NCBI GenBank assembly: GCA_963921195.1
Contig: OY992541.1
Coordinates: 15,232,644 to 15,296,643, forward strand
Origin: Pegoplata infirma
Taxonomy: Eukaryota > Arthropoda > Insecta > Diptera > Anthomyiidae
Reading direction: 5' to 3'
DNA length: 64,000 bases
This document shows positions 11,509 to 22,504 of this stretch, in pieces. The notes under the pieces are model-generated. The model did no database searches and was not told the DNA's origin. It worked only from the letters and a program-made list of their open reading frames with translations. The position numbers were made by a program, and so were the translations under genes. Position 1 is the stretch's first letter; each line of letters opens with the position of its first letter.

Positions 11509-14500
11509 ATGATGAAGTTCATTCAACTTAATTGTACTAGCGTTCGAAATAAGAAACATCAACTTGAACAGTATCTATTTCATAATAAAATATCAATTGC
11601 CTGTCTGTCCGAAACTTTTTTACAACCAAACGAGACTTTTAATATAAGAAATTTCCAAATTATTAGATGTGATCGACCGAATAGCACTCACAGAGGTGGT
11701 GGCGTGGCTATTGCGGTCCGTAACGGAATTATATTTAGACAAATCTCAGTTTCTTCTCCCAATACGGGAATTGAAATATGTGCCTGTGAGGTTACATCAA
11801 ATAACAATTCGCTTATTATTATGAGCATTTATATACCACCAAATCTGGATCTGGAGGTACTTCATCTCTCTTCTTTGCTGCGGGGTCTTTCGAGCTCCTC
11901 TGTGCTGATCTGCGGTGACTTCAATGCACATAATGTGTGCTGGGGTAGCCGTGCCAGTGATCTGAGGGGTTCGAAGGTTCTGGAGTTTATAGATGAAAAT
12001 GATTTAGTCTTGTTGAATAACGGTGAACCTACCTTCATAGGTGGAAACACGTCATGTATTGACCTAACACTTTGCACACCAGATCTAAGTCTGAATTCTA
12101 GCTGGCTTACCTGTCGAGAGACGTTGGGAAGCATGCATTGCATAATAGAAATACATCTTTTTATAAATTTGTCCTGTGAGAAAGTAGATGATTTTAGTAT
12201 TCCGAGAAACATAGATAAGTGTTTTCTAAATAGGAAATTAGTCGAAATTTTAAATCCGGTTGACGGTAACGACCGCTTACCGGGTAATTTTTTCGATAAT
12301 TTCTCCTTGAAATTTGAAGAGACTTTTCGTGTAAGAAGGAAGGGGAAATCTAGACCGCCAAATCCATGGTGGAATGGTAAATGTAACGAGGTTAGTGCTA
12401 GGTTGAGGTTATCTACAGGGAACTGTACGACAAATCCAACGCGTGAAAATTTTATGAACCTTTTGGAAGCTAGGAAGCAATATAAATATACACTTCGATA
12501 CGAAAAGAGAAAGGGATGGAGGGATTATTGTTCTAGCATAAACAGTGATATCACTGTGTCTGAGCTGTGGCGTAAGGTCAGATTTTTTAAGGGTAATCAC
12601 AATGCTACATTATCTGGTTTCAGAGAATGTATAACTCAATTCTGTGATAACCTCTCTGGACCAATCGGGCCAGTACGGCCTATACGCGTAACACCTTTTA
12701 TCGATGATCACCCTTTACTTGAACAATTTACGTATTCGGAACTTGACAGAGCTATTTCCGTGGCAAGTGATACGGCCCCGGGGATAGACGGCATTTGTAA
12801 CAGCCATGTCAAGTCGTTCAATTCTACCCACAGGGTAGAGTTTTTACGTGAATTTAACGAAGTTTTGATCTCGGGCATACTTCCCTCTGGGTGGTTTAAA
12901 TTTAGGGTAATACCACTTAGGAAAAAAGGAGGGACTCCCACCGATGCCGACTCTTACCGTTCTATAGCGCTTGCACCAGTTTTCCGTAAAATCTTTGAGC
13001 GTATTTTATGCACACGTCTCGAATGGTTCCTCGAGTCTAACGATAGGCTCAGTGATCTCCAATCTGGCTTTCGAAGGGCAAGGTCTACAGCTGACAATGT
13101 TTTAGCACTTTGGTCAGCTGTGAGACTGGCATTTAACAGAAAGGAATCGCTGGTCGCTGTATTCGTGGACGTAAAGGGAGCTTTTGATTTTGTGAACATA
13201 GAACTTCTATACGAATGCATGAAACGCCTTGGAATCCCAGACAAATTTTGTTACCTGGTATATAGTCTGTTCCAATACAAGGATCTGAATATTTCATCCG
13301 GAGGAGGCCCTGTGGTTCGACGTTCTTTTACTGGAGTCCCACAGGGTTGCGTTCTGAGCCCAATTTGCTTCAACACTTACATTAATGACATATTTAGCGG
13401 TGTCCCAGATGATGTCCAGGTGCTTGGTTACGCCGATGACATCGTCATATTTAGCTCTGACCCCGACGTTGACGCAGCGGTTGCTAAGGTGCAGAACACA
13501 CTGGACCTCATTAATTTGAAACTAGAACAGCTTCAACTGTCACTTTCAGCAAATAAGACAAAGGCTATGATTTTTACGAGAAAAAGAAAACACTTAAACA
13601 TTATGCCCATTCATATAAACGGAAGAGGGGTTGATTATGTTACTACTTTTAACTTTCTAGGGTTTACATTTCATGCTAAATTGTCACTTAAGCCTCATAT
13701 TGATAGAGTTATATCGAAATGTTTTAATTTTGTTAACGTGTTGCGTTCTCTTTGCGCAGTTTCATGGGGCTCTGATCCTAGCTGTTTAATACAGCTATAT
13801 CTTGGTGCCGTGAGACCTGTGCTGGAGTATATGTCTCCGCTGCTTCTTGACTGTCCTGAGTCGCATATGCTCAGGTTGCAAAGAGTGCAGTGGAAGTGCC
13901 TTAGAATTGCTCTGGGCGCTATGACGTCAACGCACACACTAAGCTTGGAACAAATGGCTAACGTAATGCCGTTACCTCAGCGAATATCGCTAATGGCAGA
14001 TGGAATGGTTAATAAGATATTGTCCAACAGGACCCACCCGGCTAGAAGATTTATTATACAGTTATGTAATCACGCACAAAAGCCAACATTGGTTTCAAAG
14101 TTTCTTGAGAAATATCGTTACTTTAACATTTATGACAACAGTACCCATCCAATATTTTCCACACCTTATAAATCACTCTTTAACAGAACAGTGGTAAGAT
14201 TTTTACCAGTGCGTAAAGGTGCTACATCACCTAGTGAAGTGAGTGCGTTATTTAGCAGTTATATCGATGGAAAACTTGCATCATACCGTCGGATTTTCAC
14301 TGATGGTTCGAAATCAATTAACTTTGTTGGAAGTGGAGTATGGTTTCCGGACCAGGACTTGGAAGCCTGCTTTGTATCGAATCCTTTATCATCTGTCTTT
14401 GTTGCAGAGGTACTGGCCATATATAAGGCACTGCGTCTCATAGAGTTGCAGGAATCGGGCAAATTCGTTATTATTTCTGATAGCAAATCGGTACTACTAG

Positions 14501-15003
14501 CTATTCAGTCTTACCCGAATAGTAAAACGCACCCTTTAATATTCAGAATCAAATCGATTCTTTATAATCTAAGGGTTAATCGTACTTTTACACAGTTCCT
14601 ATGGGTACCAAGTCATATGGGAATCGAGGGCAACGATTATGCTGATCGAGTCGCATCTGACGGAGACGAGTCAGGTAACACAAAACAAATTTGTGTTTCG
14701 GATCTCAGGTCTTTGGATCGCTCCAACGCGATTGCATCTTGGCAATCGAGGTGGAGAGTTTCTGAATTCGGGAGACACCTATATAATTTTAATTCCCGCG
14801 TAAACGTGAAACCTTGGTTTGACAATTGCGGTCTTACAAGGGATGTTATCTGCATGGTGAACAGATTGAAATTTAATCATACAAGATGCTTGGACCATGT
14901 TTTTAAAATAAACATTGTCCAAAGCAATCTCTGTTCGTGTGGCGAAATTCAATCTCCGGGTCACCTTTTATTTGAGTGCTCTGAAATAGGTCCATTCGGT
15001 TGA
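11509..15003 (+). CDS. I-like ORF2 (endonuclease-RT-RNase H), C-terminal frameshift
   Basis: A 1164-codon polyprotein for target-primed reverse transcription. The APE-type endonuclease covers residues 1-230 (FIQLNCTSVRNKK, CGDFNAHNVCWGS, CIDLTL). The RT covers about 430-730, with FVDVKGAFDFV, GVPQGCVLSPICFNTYINDI and YADDIVIF at about 640. The RNase H covers about 925-1045 (IFTDGSK, VAEVLAIYKAL, IISDSKSVL, WVPSHMGIEGNDYAD), with all acidic catalytic positions present. The C-terminal Cys-His motif is CSCGEIQSPGHLLFEC. The stop at 15001 follows a one-base shift near 14990-15000. The neighbouring frame stays open to about 15130, so the last roughly 43 codons are displaced. Otherwise the gene is undamaged. 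Confidence 0.93.
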   Translation: MMKFIQLNCTSVRNKKHQLEQYLFHNKISIACLSETFLQPNETFNIRNFQIIRCDRPNSTHRGGGVAIAVRNGIIFRQISVSSPNTGIEICACEVTSNNNSLIIMSIYIPPNLDLEVLHLSSLLRGLSSSSVLICGDFNAHNVCWGSRASDLRGSKVLEFIDENDLVLLNNGEPTFIGGNTSCIDLTLCTPDLSLNSSWLTCRETLGSMHCIIEIHLFINLSCEKVDDFSIPRNIDKCFLNRKLVEILNPVDGNDRLPGNFFDNFSLKFEETFRVRRKGKSRPPNPWWNGKCNEVSARLRLSTGNCTTNPTRENFMNLLEARKQYKYTLRYEKRKGWRDYCSSINSDITVSELWRKVRFFKGNHNATLSGFRECITQFCDNLSGPIGPVRPIRVTPFIDDHPLLEQFTYSELDRAISVASDTAPGIDGICNSHVKSFNSTHRVEFLREFNEVLISGILPSGWFKFRVIPLRKKGGTPTDADSYRSIALAPVFRKIFERILCTRLEWFLESNDRLSDLQSGFRRARSTADNVLALWSAVRLAFNRKESLVAVFVDVKGAFDFVNIELLYECMKRLGIPDKFCYLVYSLFQYKDLNISSGGGPVVRRSFTGVPQGCVLSPICFNTYINDIFSGVPDDVQVLGYADDIVIFSSDPDVDAAVAKVQNTLDLINLKLEQLQLSLSANKTKAMIFTRKRKHLNIMPIHINGRGVDYVTTFNFLGFTFHAKLSLKPHIDRVISKCFNFVNVLRSLCAVSWGSDPSCLIQLYLGAVRPVLEYMSPLLLDCPESHMLRLQRVQWKCLRIALGAMTSTHTLSLEQMANVMPLPQRISLMADGMVNKILSNRTHPARRFIIQLCNHAQKPTLVSKFLEKYRYFNIYDNSTHPIFSTPYKSLFNRTVVRFLPVRKGATSPSEVSALFSSYIDGKLASYRRIFTDGSKSINFVGSGVWFPDQDLEACFVSNPLSSVFVAEVLAIYKALRLIELQESGKFVIISDSKSVLLAIQSYPNSKTHPLIFRIKSILYNLRVNRTFTQFLWVPSHMGIEGNDYADRVASDGDESGNTKQICVSDLRSLDRSNAIASWQSRWRVSEFGRHLYNFNSRVNVKPWFDNCGLTRDVICMVNRLKFNHTRCLDHVFKINIVQSNLCSCGEIQSPGHLLFECSEIGPFG

Positions 15004-15453
15004 ACCTGATAGACAATTTGCACAGATTAAATATCCACAGTTTTGATCTCCCATCTCTAATTAGAGAGAACAACGTTGTTGTGTTCAAATTGATATTTGC
15101 CTTCTTCAAGAAGGCAAATATTAAAATTTGATATCGCATAGCCAAAACCAAGAGTCAATTACACAGAAAAAAAAAATTTGTCAATACAATTAATTTCATT
15201 GTTAATACAATTAAATATTTAATTGAAACTGAGCCTACATTGGATTTTGTCAATACAACATTGGATTTTGTAACTTTTGAAAAAATATCAACTTAGTTTT
15301 GTCAATTAAATTCATTGTTGTATCAACAATGAAATTAATTGAAAAGTTTGTAATAAATTATATTAACGGAAATAAACATGCTTTAATGTCAATTTATTTA
15401 AAAAATATCTAAAAATAGAAAAGAAATCTAAAAATTACAAAAAAAAAACATTA

Positions 15454-15524
15454 GCCGGCAGCGGGAATCGAACCCGCAACTAACATGATACGAGTCTAGA
15501 ACACTACCACCGTGCTATTCCTAA
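15454..15524 (-). pseudogene. tRNA-like sequence 1
   Basis: On the minus strand there is an A-box-like TAGCACGGTGG, a D-arm GCAC-GGTGGTA-GTGT, and a perfect T-arm GCGGGTTCGATTCCCGC holding a consensus B box (GGTTCGATTCC). The anticodon stem and acceptor stem do not pair well, so this is not a functional tRNA. It is first in a set of three at about 190-bp spacing. Confidence 0.6.
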
Positions 15525-15647
15525 TATATACTTGTAGTTGACTATACGCGTATATTAAAGGAAATAAACTGTTTTTAATATCATTTAATTTAAAAATATA
15601 ATAAAAAATCTAAAAATAGAACAAAAAAAAAAATAAAAAAAAAAAAT

Positions 15648-15719
15648 CTGGCGGCAGCTGGAATCGAACCGGCAACGAACATGGTACAAGTCTAGCACAC
15701 TACCACCGTCCTATTCCTC
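15648..15719 (-). pseudogene. tRNA-like sequence 2
   Basis: This is a diverged copy of tRNA-like sequence 1 with the same A-box/D-arm region (GACGGTGGTAGTGTGCTAGAC) and the B box GGTTCGATTCC. Its T stem is imperfect (GCCGG against CCAGC). Confidence 0.55.
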
Positions 15720-15819
15720 ATATATATTTGTAGTTGACTTAATGCGTATAAAAGGTGTCTGCTGAATAGCAAAAACAAAATAGTCTCCAAATAAAAATAA
15801 ATAAAAACAAAAAATGTTT

Positions 15820-15889
15820 CCGCCACCTGGCAGCGAACCCGCAATGTTCATGATTCGAGTCTAGCACACTCCCACCGTGCTATCGTCAC
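15820..15889 (-). pseudogene. tRNA-like sequence 3
   Basis: This is the third copy, with GTGTGCTAGACTCGAATCATG and TTGCGGGTTCG kept. The second half of the T arm is altered (CTGCCAGG), so the B box is weaker. The best-kept region runs from the D arm to the anticodon arm. Confidence 0.5.
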
Positions 15890-16439
15890 ATATTTTTGTG
15901 TTTCATTAAATGAGTTTATAATAAAGTGTCTGTGTTATCAATAAGCATTTTGTGCGTTTTTTAACAATGATTTTAATTGATGCATTTAATTGGAAATTAA
16001 AGTGGATTTTTGTCATATTAACAATATACATTGTTGATACAATTAAAAACGTTGTTGAACTAGAAATTAGTTGCTAACAATTTGTTTAGTTACTTTTGAT
16101 TTCACGATATTTTTTTCTGTGTTAGATATAAGTATATTGTTAGTATATTACTCTTTAAGAGTGTTCGTATTTTGTAAATTAATTATATTAATTAATTTTT
16201 ATTCTTTTTTACCACTGTTATTTTATTTATTAAGATATATATTTTACATTACTCTACCAGAGTGTTCGTTTTTTATTATTGTAACTTAAATATACTATCT
16301 TTTTATGTATATTTAATAATAATTTTTTTTTTGTTTTGTATATTTATCGTATATTTGTAAATTTTCGAAAAATGATCTCATTCTTTTTGTATTATCTACA
16401 TCGCGCTGGTCGCATGTAGCTATTCGCTTTAATTGTATA

Positions 16440-16725
16440 AATGACCTGTGATTTTAAATATATTTGTAATTATAAAAAAAAAAAAAAAAAATAAATAATT
16501 AATTAAATTAAATTAAAAAAAAAAAGAATTGACTAAAAAATATAAAAAACAGATCAAAAAAAAGAAAATTAATTAAAAAAAAAAAAATTGATTAAAAATA
16601 TAAAAAACAAATCAAAACAAAAAAAAAAAAAAAAATATTAAAAAGGGAACCTTAATAAAATATTATAAAAAAAAAAAAAACAAAAAAAAAAAAATATATA
16701 TATATATATGTATATAATCCCAATA

Positions 16726-16776
<51 letters not shown>

Positions 16777-16790
16777 AACCACCTCTAAAC
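16440..16790 (+). repeat. A-rich and (TA)n simple repeats in the I-like 3' UTR
   Basis: Several A-runs are separated by short TTAATTAAATT and AAAAATATAAAAAACA words. A (TA)n tract lies near 16694-16712, and an A-run of over 30 near 16731-16770. They precede a unique 3' terminal segment (16771-16896) and the (AAG)n tail. They look like internal expansion, not the element end. Confidence 0.7.
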
Positions 16791-17241
16791 ACATACTACA
16801 TCCCCACAAAATACTTTAGTAAAGACCACAGTAAAAACCATATGTTTCTGGTGGTCTTTTTATACGTCGACACTGTCATTTGGAAAAAATGACATTAAGA
16901 AGAAGAAGAAGAAGGTCGGCATTGTTTTTTAAATTTTGCATGTCTTCTCTTGTCTCTATTTTTGTTTTTAAATTGAAAAAAAAAAAAAAACTAATGAAGC
17001 GTAAATGAATATTAAAAATAATAAACATATTCATACTCATCAAAGCGCAGTTTTATCGTTAAAAAATAACTAACAATATATTTTTTTTATTTATTTTTTT
17101 TTAATTTCCAAATATTGTATTAATTGTGTTTATATATTGTTGGACTGTATATTTTATAACTGAATTTTTATTTAGTTCGGTTTAAGTCCATATTAATTAT
17201 TTCTGAGAAATAATAATTGTTGTACAATGAGAAAATCTGAA

Positions 17242-17278
<37 letters not shown>

Positions 17279-17708
17279 GTGACAACACAGGCTAAGTGGA
17301 GATGTCGACAGCTTTCGGAAGATGCCACCCTTCCATCATCAGCACTCCTTCGATTGCCACACACTTAATGTGTGTCAGATTAAAATTAGCCATTTAAATG
17401 AAACTTTTGAAGAAATTAAGAATTGGAATTACACAGAAAAAAAAAGTCGAGGTAATGTTATCTATGCTGGCTTAGGTGAATTATTTTTGTATGAAATTTA
17501 AAAGCCACGACTTATTACCTATGCCACCAGTATAATTTTACTTTACAATTTCAACAATTAACCATGTAAGATTTACAAAGGAAAATAGATAAAATTTCGA
17601 AATTAGTTTTGTTTTGTTTTTTTTCTGTCATTGAGAATTTTCATTTTAGTAAAAATTTAATTAAATAAAATATGTACATACATATATTGTAATACCATTT
17701 ATTAATAA

Positions 17709-18008
17709 AATCCGACAATATATGTATCTGGAAACCCAACATTCATTAATTTACATCATTGTCACAATCATATCTCTCAATGCAGTAAGTGATTACGAAA
17801 TTGAAATTAAGAACTTATTTAATTGTAAATATTGTGTTTTTCATTTCTTACAGGAATGATCACTAAAATGAACTCTAGGAACTCGCTAATTCGTCACTTT
17901 TCGAGCTGTAATAACGCTTTGAATGAGTCATCGGCAAAGAAACCAGACGATTATATTTATATAACACAAGCCACGTCACAAGATGTACCACTGACCAGTG
18001 TAATATAG
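17709..18008 (+). pseudogene. Possible two-exon ORF remnant with 69-nt intron
   Basis: A strong donor at 17785 (CAATGCA|GTAAGT) and acceptor ending at 17853 (TTTTCATTTCTTACAG) would define a 69-nt intron, a common size in flies. Splicing keeps one frame open from 17709 through TAG at 18006-18008. The second exon includes NSRNSLIRHFSSCNNALNE, whose spaced His and Cys recall the end of a BED-type finger found in transposases. That similarity is weak and by eye only. There is no start codon near the left edge, so it would be a fragment. Confidence 0.35.
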
Positions 18009-19960
18009 AATTTTTACTATCAGAATCTGAGACTTTTCCTATTGGAAAAATGTTTTTCGATCTAAGGCTTTTTCTATAGGAAAACTGTTTAAGAATCTAA
18101 GACTTTTTCTAGAGGAAAAATTTCTCAGAAAATGACACTTTTTCTATATGAAAAATGTCTCAGAATCTAAGACTTTTTCTATAGGAAAAATGTCTCAGAA
18201 TCTGAGACTTTTTCTATAGGAAAAATGTCTCAGCATCTGAGACTTTTTCTCTAGGAAAAATGTCTCAGAATCTGAGACTTTTTCTGTAAGAAAAATGTCT
18301 CAGAATCTGAGACTTTTTTTCTAGGAAAAATTTCTCAGAATCTGAGACTTTTTCTATAGGAAAAATTTCTCAAAATCTGATACTTTTTCTGGTTAAAAAA
18401 TGTCTCAGAATCTGAGACTCTTTCTGTAGACAACATATCTCAGAATCTGAGACTTCTATATGCAAAATATAAGAAAAATGTCTCAGAATCTGAGACTTTT
18501 TCTATAAGAAAAATGTCTCAGAATCTGAGACTTTTTCTATAAGAAAAATGTCTCAGAATCTGAGACTTTTTCTATAAGAAAAATGTCTCAGAATCTGAGA
18601 CTTTTTCTATAAGAAAAATGTCTCAGAATCTGAGACTTTTTCTATAAGAAAAATGTCTCAGAATCTGAGACATTTTCTATAAGAAAAATGTCTCAGAATC
18701 TGAGACTTTTTCTATAAGAAAAATGTCTCAGAATCTGAGACTTTTTCTATAAGAAAAATGTCTTATAATCTGAGACTTTTTCTATAGGAAAAATATTTCA
18801 GAATCTGAGACTTTTTCTGTTGGAAAAATGTCTCAGAATCTTATACTTTTTCTATAGGAAAAATCTCTCAGAATCTGAGACTTTTTCTATAGGAAAAATT
18901 TCTCAGAATGTGAGACTTTCTATAGGTAAATTGGCTCAGAATCTGAGACTTTTTCTAAAAAACGTCTTAGAATCTGAGATTTTTTCTATATGAAAAATGA
19001 CTTAGAATCTGAGACTTCTTCTCTAGGAAAAATATTTCAGAATCTAAGACTTTTTCCATTGGAAAAATGTCTCAGAACCTGATACTTTTTTTTATAGGAG
19101 AAGTTTTTTCTATAGGAAAAAGTTCTCAGAATCTTAGACTTTTTCTATAGGAAAATGTCTCAGAATCTGAGACTTTTTCTGTAGGAAAAATGCTTCAGAA
19201 TGTGCAACTTTTTTATAGCAAAATGTCTAAGAATCTGATACTTTTTCTATGTTAAAATGTATCAGAATCTGAGACTTTTTCTATAGTAAAATGTATCAGA
19301 ATCTAAGACTTTTTCTGTAGTAAAATGTCTTACAATCTCAAAATTTTTCTAAGGAAAAATGTTCAATAATCTGAGACTTTATATAGAAAAAAATATTCAG
19401 AATCTAAGACTTTTTCTATAGAAAAAATGTCTCAGAATTTAAAACTTTCTATAGAAAATATGTCTCAGAATCTGAGATTGATCCCTTTAGGAATATTGTC
19501 TCAGTATCTGAGGCTTCTTCTGTAGGAAAAATGTTTCAAAATCTAAGACTTTTTCTATAGAAAAACTGTATTAGAATCTGATATTTTTTCTATGGGAAAA
19601 ATGTCTCAGAATCTAAAATTTTCAATAGAAAATATGTCTCAGAATCTGAGATTTTTTGTATAAAAAATGTATCAGAATCTAAAATTTTTCTACAGAAAAT
19701 ATGTCTCAGAATATAAGATTTTTTCTATACAAAAATGTTTCAGAATCTGAGATAGTTTCTATACAAAAAACGTCTCAGAACTTATGATTTTTTTTTCTAT
19801 AGAAAAAATGTCGCAGACTCTAATATATTTTCTTTAAAAATAAGGTCACATAATTTGAGATTTTTTTCTATAGCAAAAATGTCACAGAATCTGATATTTT
19901 TTCTATAGAAAAAATGTCTCAGTATCTGAGATTTTTTCTTTAGAAAAAATGTTTTACAAT
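18009..19960 (+). repeat. 35-bp minisatellite array, forward orientation
   Basis: The unit of 35 bp consists of TCTCAGAATCTGAGAC, a T-run, CTATAAGAAAAATG and variants. The core TCTCAGAATCTGAGA is a near-perfect dyad. The most regular part is 18470-18760. The edges are more diverged, with T or A substitutions and short deletions. There are no unique spacers, so it is not CRISPR-like. The same unit occurs reversed at about 23850-26380. Confidence 0.9.
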
Positions 19961-20335
19961 GTTCTTTAAAGATAAACAACAATTGTAATTTGCAATTAAA
20001 AAAAATAGTTTTTACAAATAAAACCATAATAAAATCAATTAACTTTTTTATTTGAGGGTGGAATTATTTATAATTTGCTTTTTAACAAAATAAAATACAT
20101 AAACTACCAAAGTTTATGTATAAATATTTATTTTCAAAATTTTGTAAAGCTTACAAAATTTAGTTGGAATATTTCCTAAAAGCATAGTTAATTTTTCGAA
20201 CATAAAATTTTTTTAAAATCACCTTGGCTTTTTAGTAATATTGTCTAAAAACTTTGTAGGCTCTATGTTATCTTGGCACTTAGATAAAGTTATACTATGT
20301 TTTTAGGTAATATTACCTTGATTTTTTTTTGTGTG

Positions 20336-22504
20336 TACTCCTCTTTGTGTTGAATAACCCCTTTTCACCATTAATTCGTGTTGTATTCATTTGGCAGAAA
20401 CTTAATCCATCTTAACTTTTAACAGAGTTGTATTTTTCCCATTGTTAACCCTTAGTAGGACTTTTCAAATCTTGAAAAATGTCCGTTAGGTTTGAATTTT
20501 TGTTTCATATTTCTAATTCTTAGAAATATTACTAAATTGCAATGTACCTTATGAGTTGTGTATTAATTGTGTTTATATATTGTTGGACTGTATATTTTAT
20601 AACTGAATTTTTATTTAGTTCGGTTTAAGTCCATATTAATTATTTCTGAGAAATAATAATTGTTGTACAATGAGAAAATCTGAAAAAAATTTAAGTGACA
20701 ACACAGGCTAAGTGGAGATGTCGACAGCTTTCGGAAGATGCCACCCTTCCATCATCAGCACTCCTTCGATTGCCACACACTTAATGTGTGTCAGATTAAA
20801 ATTAGCCATTTAAATGAAACTTTTGAAGAAATTAAGAATTGGAATTACTCCTCTTTGTGTTGAATAACCCCTTTTCACCATTAATTCGTGTTGTATTCAT
20901 TTGGCAGAAACTTAATCCATCTTAACTTTTAACAGAGTTGTATTTTTCCCATTGTTAACCCTTAGTAGGACTTTTCAAATCTTGAAAAATGTCCGTTAGG
21001 TTTGAATTTTTGTTTCATATTTCTAATTCTTAGAAATATTACTAAATTGCAATGTACCTTATGAGTTGTGTATTAATTGTGTTTATATATTGTTGGACTG
21101 TATATTTTATAACTGAATTTTTATTTAGTTCGGTTTAAGTCCATATTAATTATTTCTGAGAAATAATAATTGTTGTACAATGAGAAAATCTGAAAAAAAT
21201 TTAAGTGACAACACAGGCTAAGTGGAGATGTCGACAGCTTTCGGAAGATGCCACCCTTCCATCATCAGCACTCCTTCGATTGCCACACACTTAATGTGTG
21301 TCAGATTAAAATTAGCCATTTAAATGAAACTTTTGAAGAAATTAAGAATTGGAATTACTCCTCTTTGTGTTGAATAACCCCTTTTCACCATTAATTCGTG
21401 TTGTATTCATTTGGCAGAAACTTAATCCATCTTAACTTTTAACAGAGTTGTATTTTTCCCATTGTTAACCCTTAGTAGGACTTTTCAAATCTTGAAAAAT
21501 GTCCGTTAGGTTTGAATTTTTGTTTCATATTTCTAATTCTTAGAAATATTACTAAATTGCAATGTACCTTATGAGTTGTGTATTAATTGTGTTTATATAT
21601 TGTTGGACTGTATATTTTATAACTGAATTTTTATTTAGTTCGGTTTAAGTCCATATTAATTATTTCTGAGAAATAATAATTGTTGTACAATGAGAAAATC
21701 TGAAAAAAATTTAAGTGACAACACAGGCTAAGTGGAGATGTCGACAGCTTTCGGAAGATGCCACCCTTCCATCATCAGCACTCCTTCGATTGCCACACAC
21801 TTAATGTGTGTCAGATTAAAATTAGCCATTTAAATGAAACTTTTGAAGAAATTAAGAATTGGAATTACTCCTCTTTGTGTTGAATAACCCCTTTTCACCA
21901 TTAATTCGTGTTGTATTCATTTGGCAGTAACTTAATCCATCTTAACTTTTAACAGAGTTGTATTTTTCCCATTGTTAACCCTTAGTAGGACTTTTCAAAT
22001 CTTGAAAAATGTCCGTTAGGTTTGAATTTTTGTTTCATATTTCTAATTCTTAGAAATATTACTAAATTGCAATGTACCTTATGAGTTGTGTATTAATTGT
22101 GTTTATATATTGTTGGACTGTATATTTTATAACTGAATTTTCATTTAGTTCGGTTTAAGTCCATATTAATTATTTCTGAGAAATAATAATTGTTGTACAA
22201 TGAGAAAATCTGAAAAAAAATTTAAGTGACAACACAGGCTAATACCAAGTTCGCATTCATTTTTTTAAACATGTTTAACTACTTAAACATGTTTAAATTT
22301 AAACTTGTTAAAGTACATAAACATGTTTAAGTACTTAAACATGTTTAAAAAAATGAATGCGAATTTGGTATAAGTGGAGATGTCGACAGCTTTCGGAAGA
22401 TGCCACCCTTCCATCATCAGCACTCCTTCGATTGCCACACACTTAATGTGTGTCAGATTAAAATTAGCCATTTAAATGAAACTTTTGAAGAAATTAAGAA
22501 TTGG
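20336..22504. repeat. 510-bp tandem units 1(end)-5
   Basis: The CTCTTTGTGTTGAATAACCC landmark is at 20341, 20851, 21361 and 21871, exactly 510 bp apart. The units contain GTGACAACACAGGCTAAGTG, GAGATGTCGACAGCTTTCGG and GATGCCACCCTTCCATCATC. I see only single-base differences (for example 21928 and 22141), so the amplification is recent. No ORF or RNA gene is evident. Confidence 0.92.
22243..22370. mobile_element. 128-bp palindromic MITE (TACCAA ends, TAA duplication)
   Basis: It interrupts ...ACAGGC-TAA-GTGG. TAA is present on both sides (22240-22242 and 22371-22373). The ends are TACCAAGTTCGCATTCATTT and, in reverse complement, TACCAAATTCGCATTCATTT. The interior is made of AAACATGTTTAA palindromes. 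The 3-bp TAA duplication fits PIF/Harbinger-type mobilisation (inference). It is present in only the last 510-bp unit. Confidence 0.75.

Larger units (their letters stand above)
15162..16121. mobile_element. CACAG-ended MITE in the I-like 3' UTR
   Basis: The left end is CACAGAAAAAAAAAATTTG. The right end, reverse complemented, starts CACAGAAAAAAATATCGTG. TTA flanks both sides (15159-15161 and 16122-16124). The interior has AATTAATTTCATTGTT-type subterminal repeats in both orientations and three tRNA-like sequences. It has no ORF. Its ends resemble those of the element at 17432-20335, so the two are probably one family. Confidence 0.7.
9532..16911 (+). mobile_element. I-like non-LTR retrotransposon, almost complete
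   Basis: A 13-bp duplication AAGGTCGGCATTG lies at 9519-9531 and 16912-16924. Copy B shows the unoccupied site near 63530 (AAGGTCGGTG). The order is leader 9532-9794, ORF1, a 580-bp inter-ORF spacer, ORF2 with endonuclease, RT, RNase H and a C-terminal Cys-His motif, a long 3' UTR, and an (AAG)n tail at 16897-16911. RNase H plus a knuckle-bearing ORF1 fits the I clade. A 960-bp MITE (15162-16121) lies just after ORF2, and A-rich expansions (16470-16780) lengthen the 3' UTR. Confidence 0.88.
17432..20335. mobile_element. 2.9-kb CACAG/CACAC-ended element carrying a 35-bp minisatellite
   Basis: It interrupts the 510-bp unit exactly between GGAATTA and TACTCCTC. The left end is CACAGAAAAAAAAAGTCGAG. 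The right end, reverse complemented, is CACACAAAAAAAAATCAAGG. GGTAAT words follow both ends. TA (possibly a mutated TTA) is duplicated. The interior is about 570 bp of unique sequence with a possible intron-containing ORF remnant, a 1.95-kb minisatellite array, and about 370 bp of right flank. No complete transposase is present. Confidence 0.75.

Noticed and set aside
15454..15889. Functional tRNA genes
   Set aside because: The acceptor and anticodon stems do not pair. Only the D and T arms are convincing.
18009..19960. CRISPR-like regular repeats
   Set aside because: The units are contiguous 35-bp tandem copies with no unique spacers, in a eukaryotic transposon.
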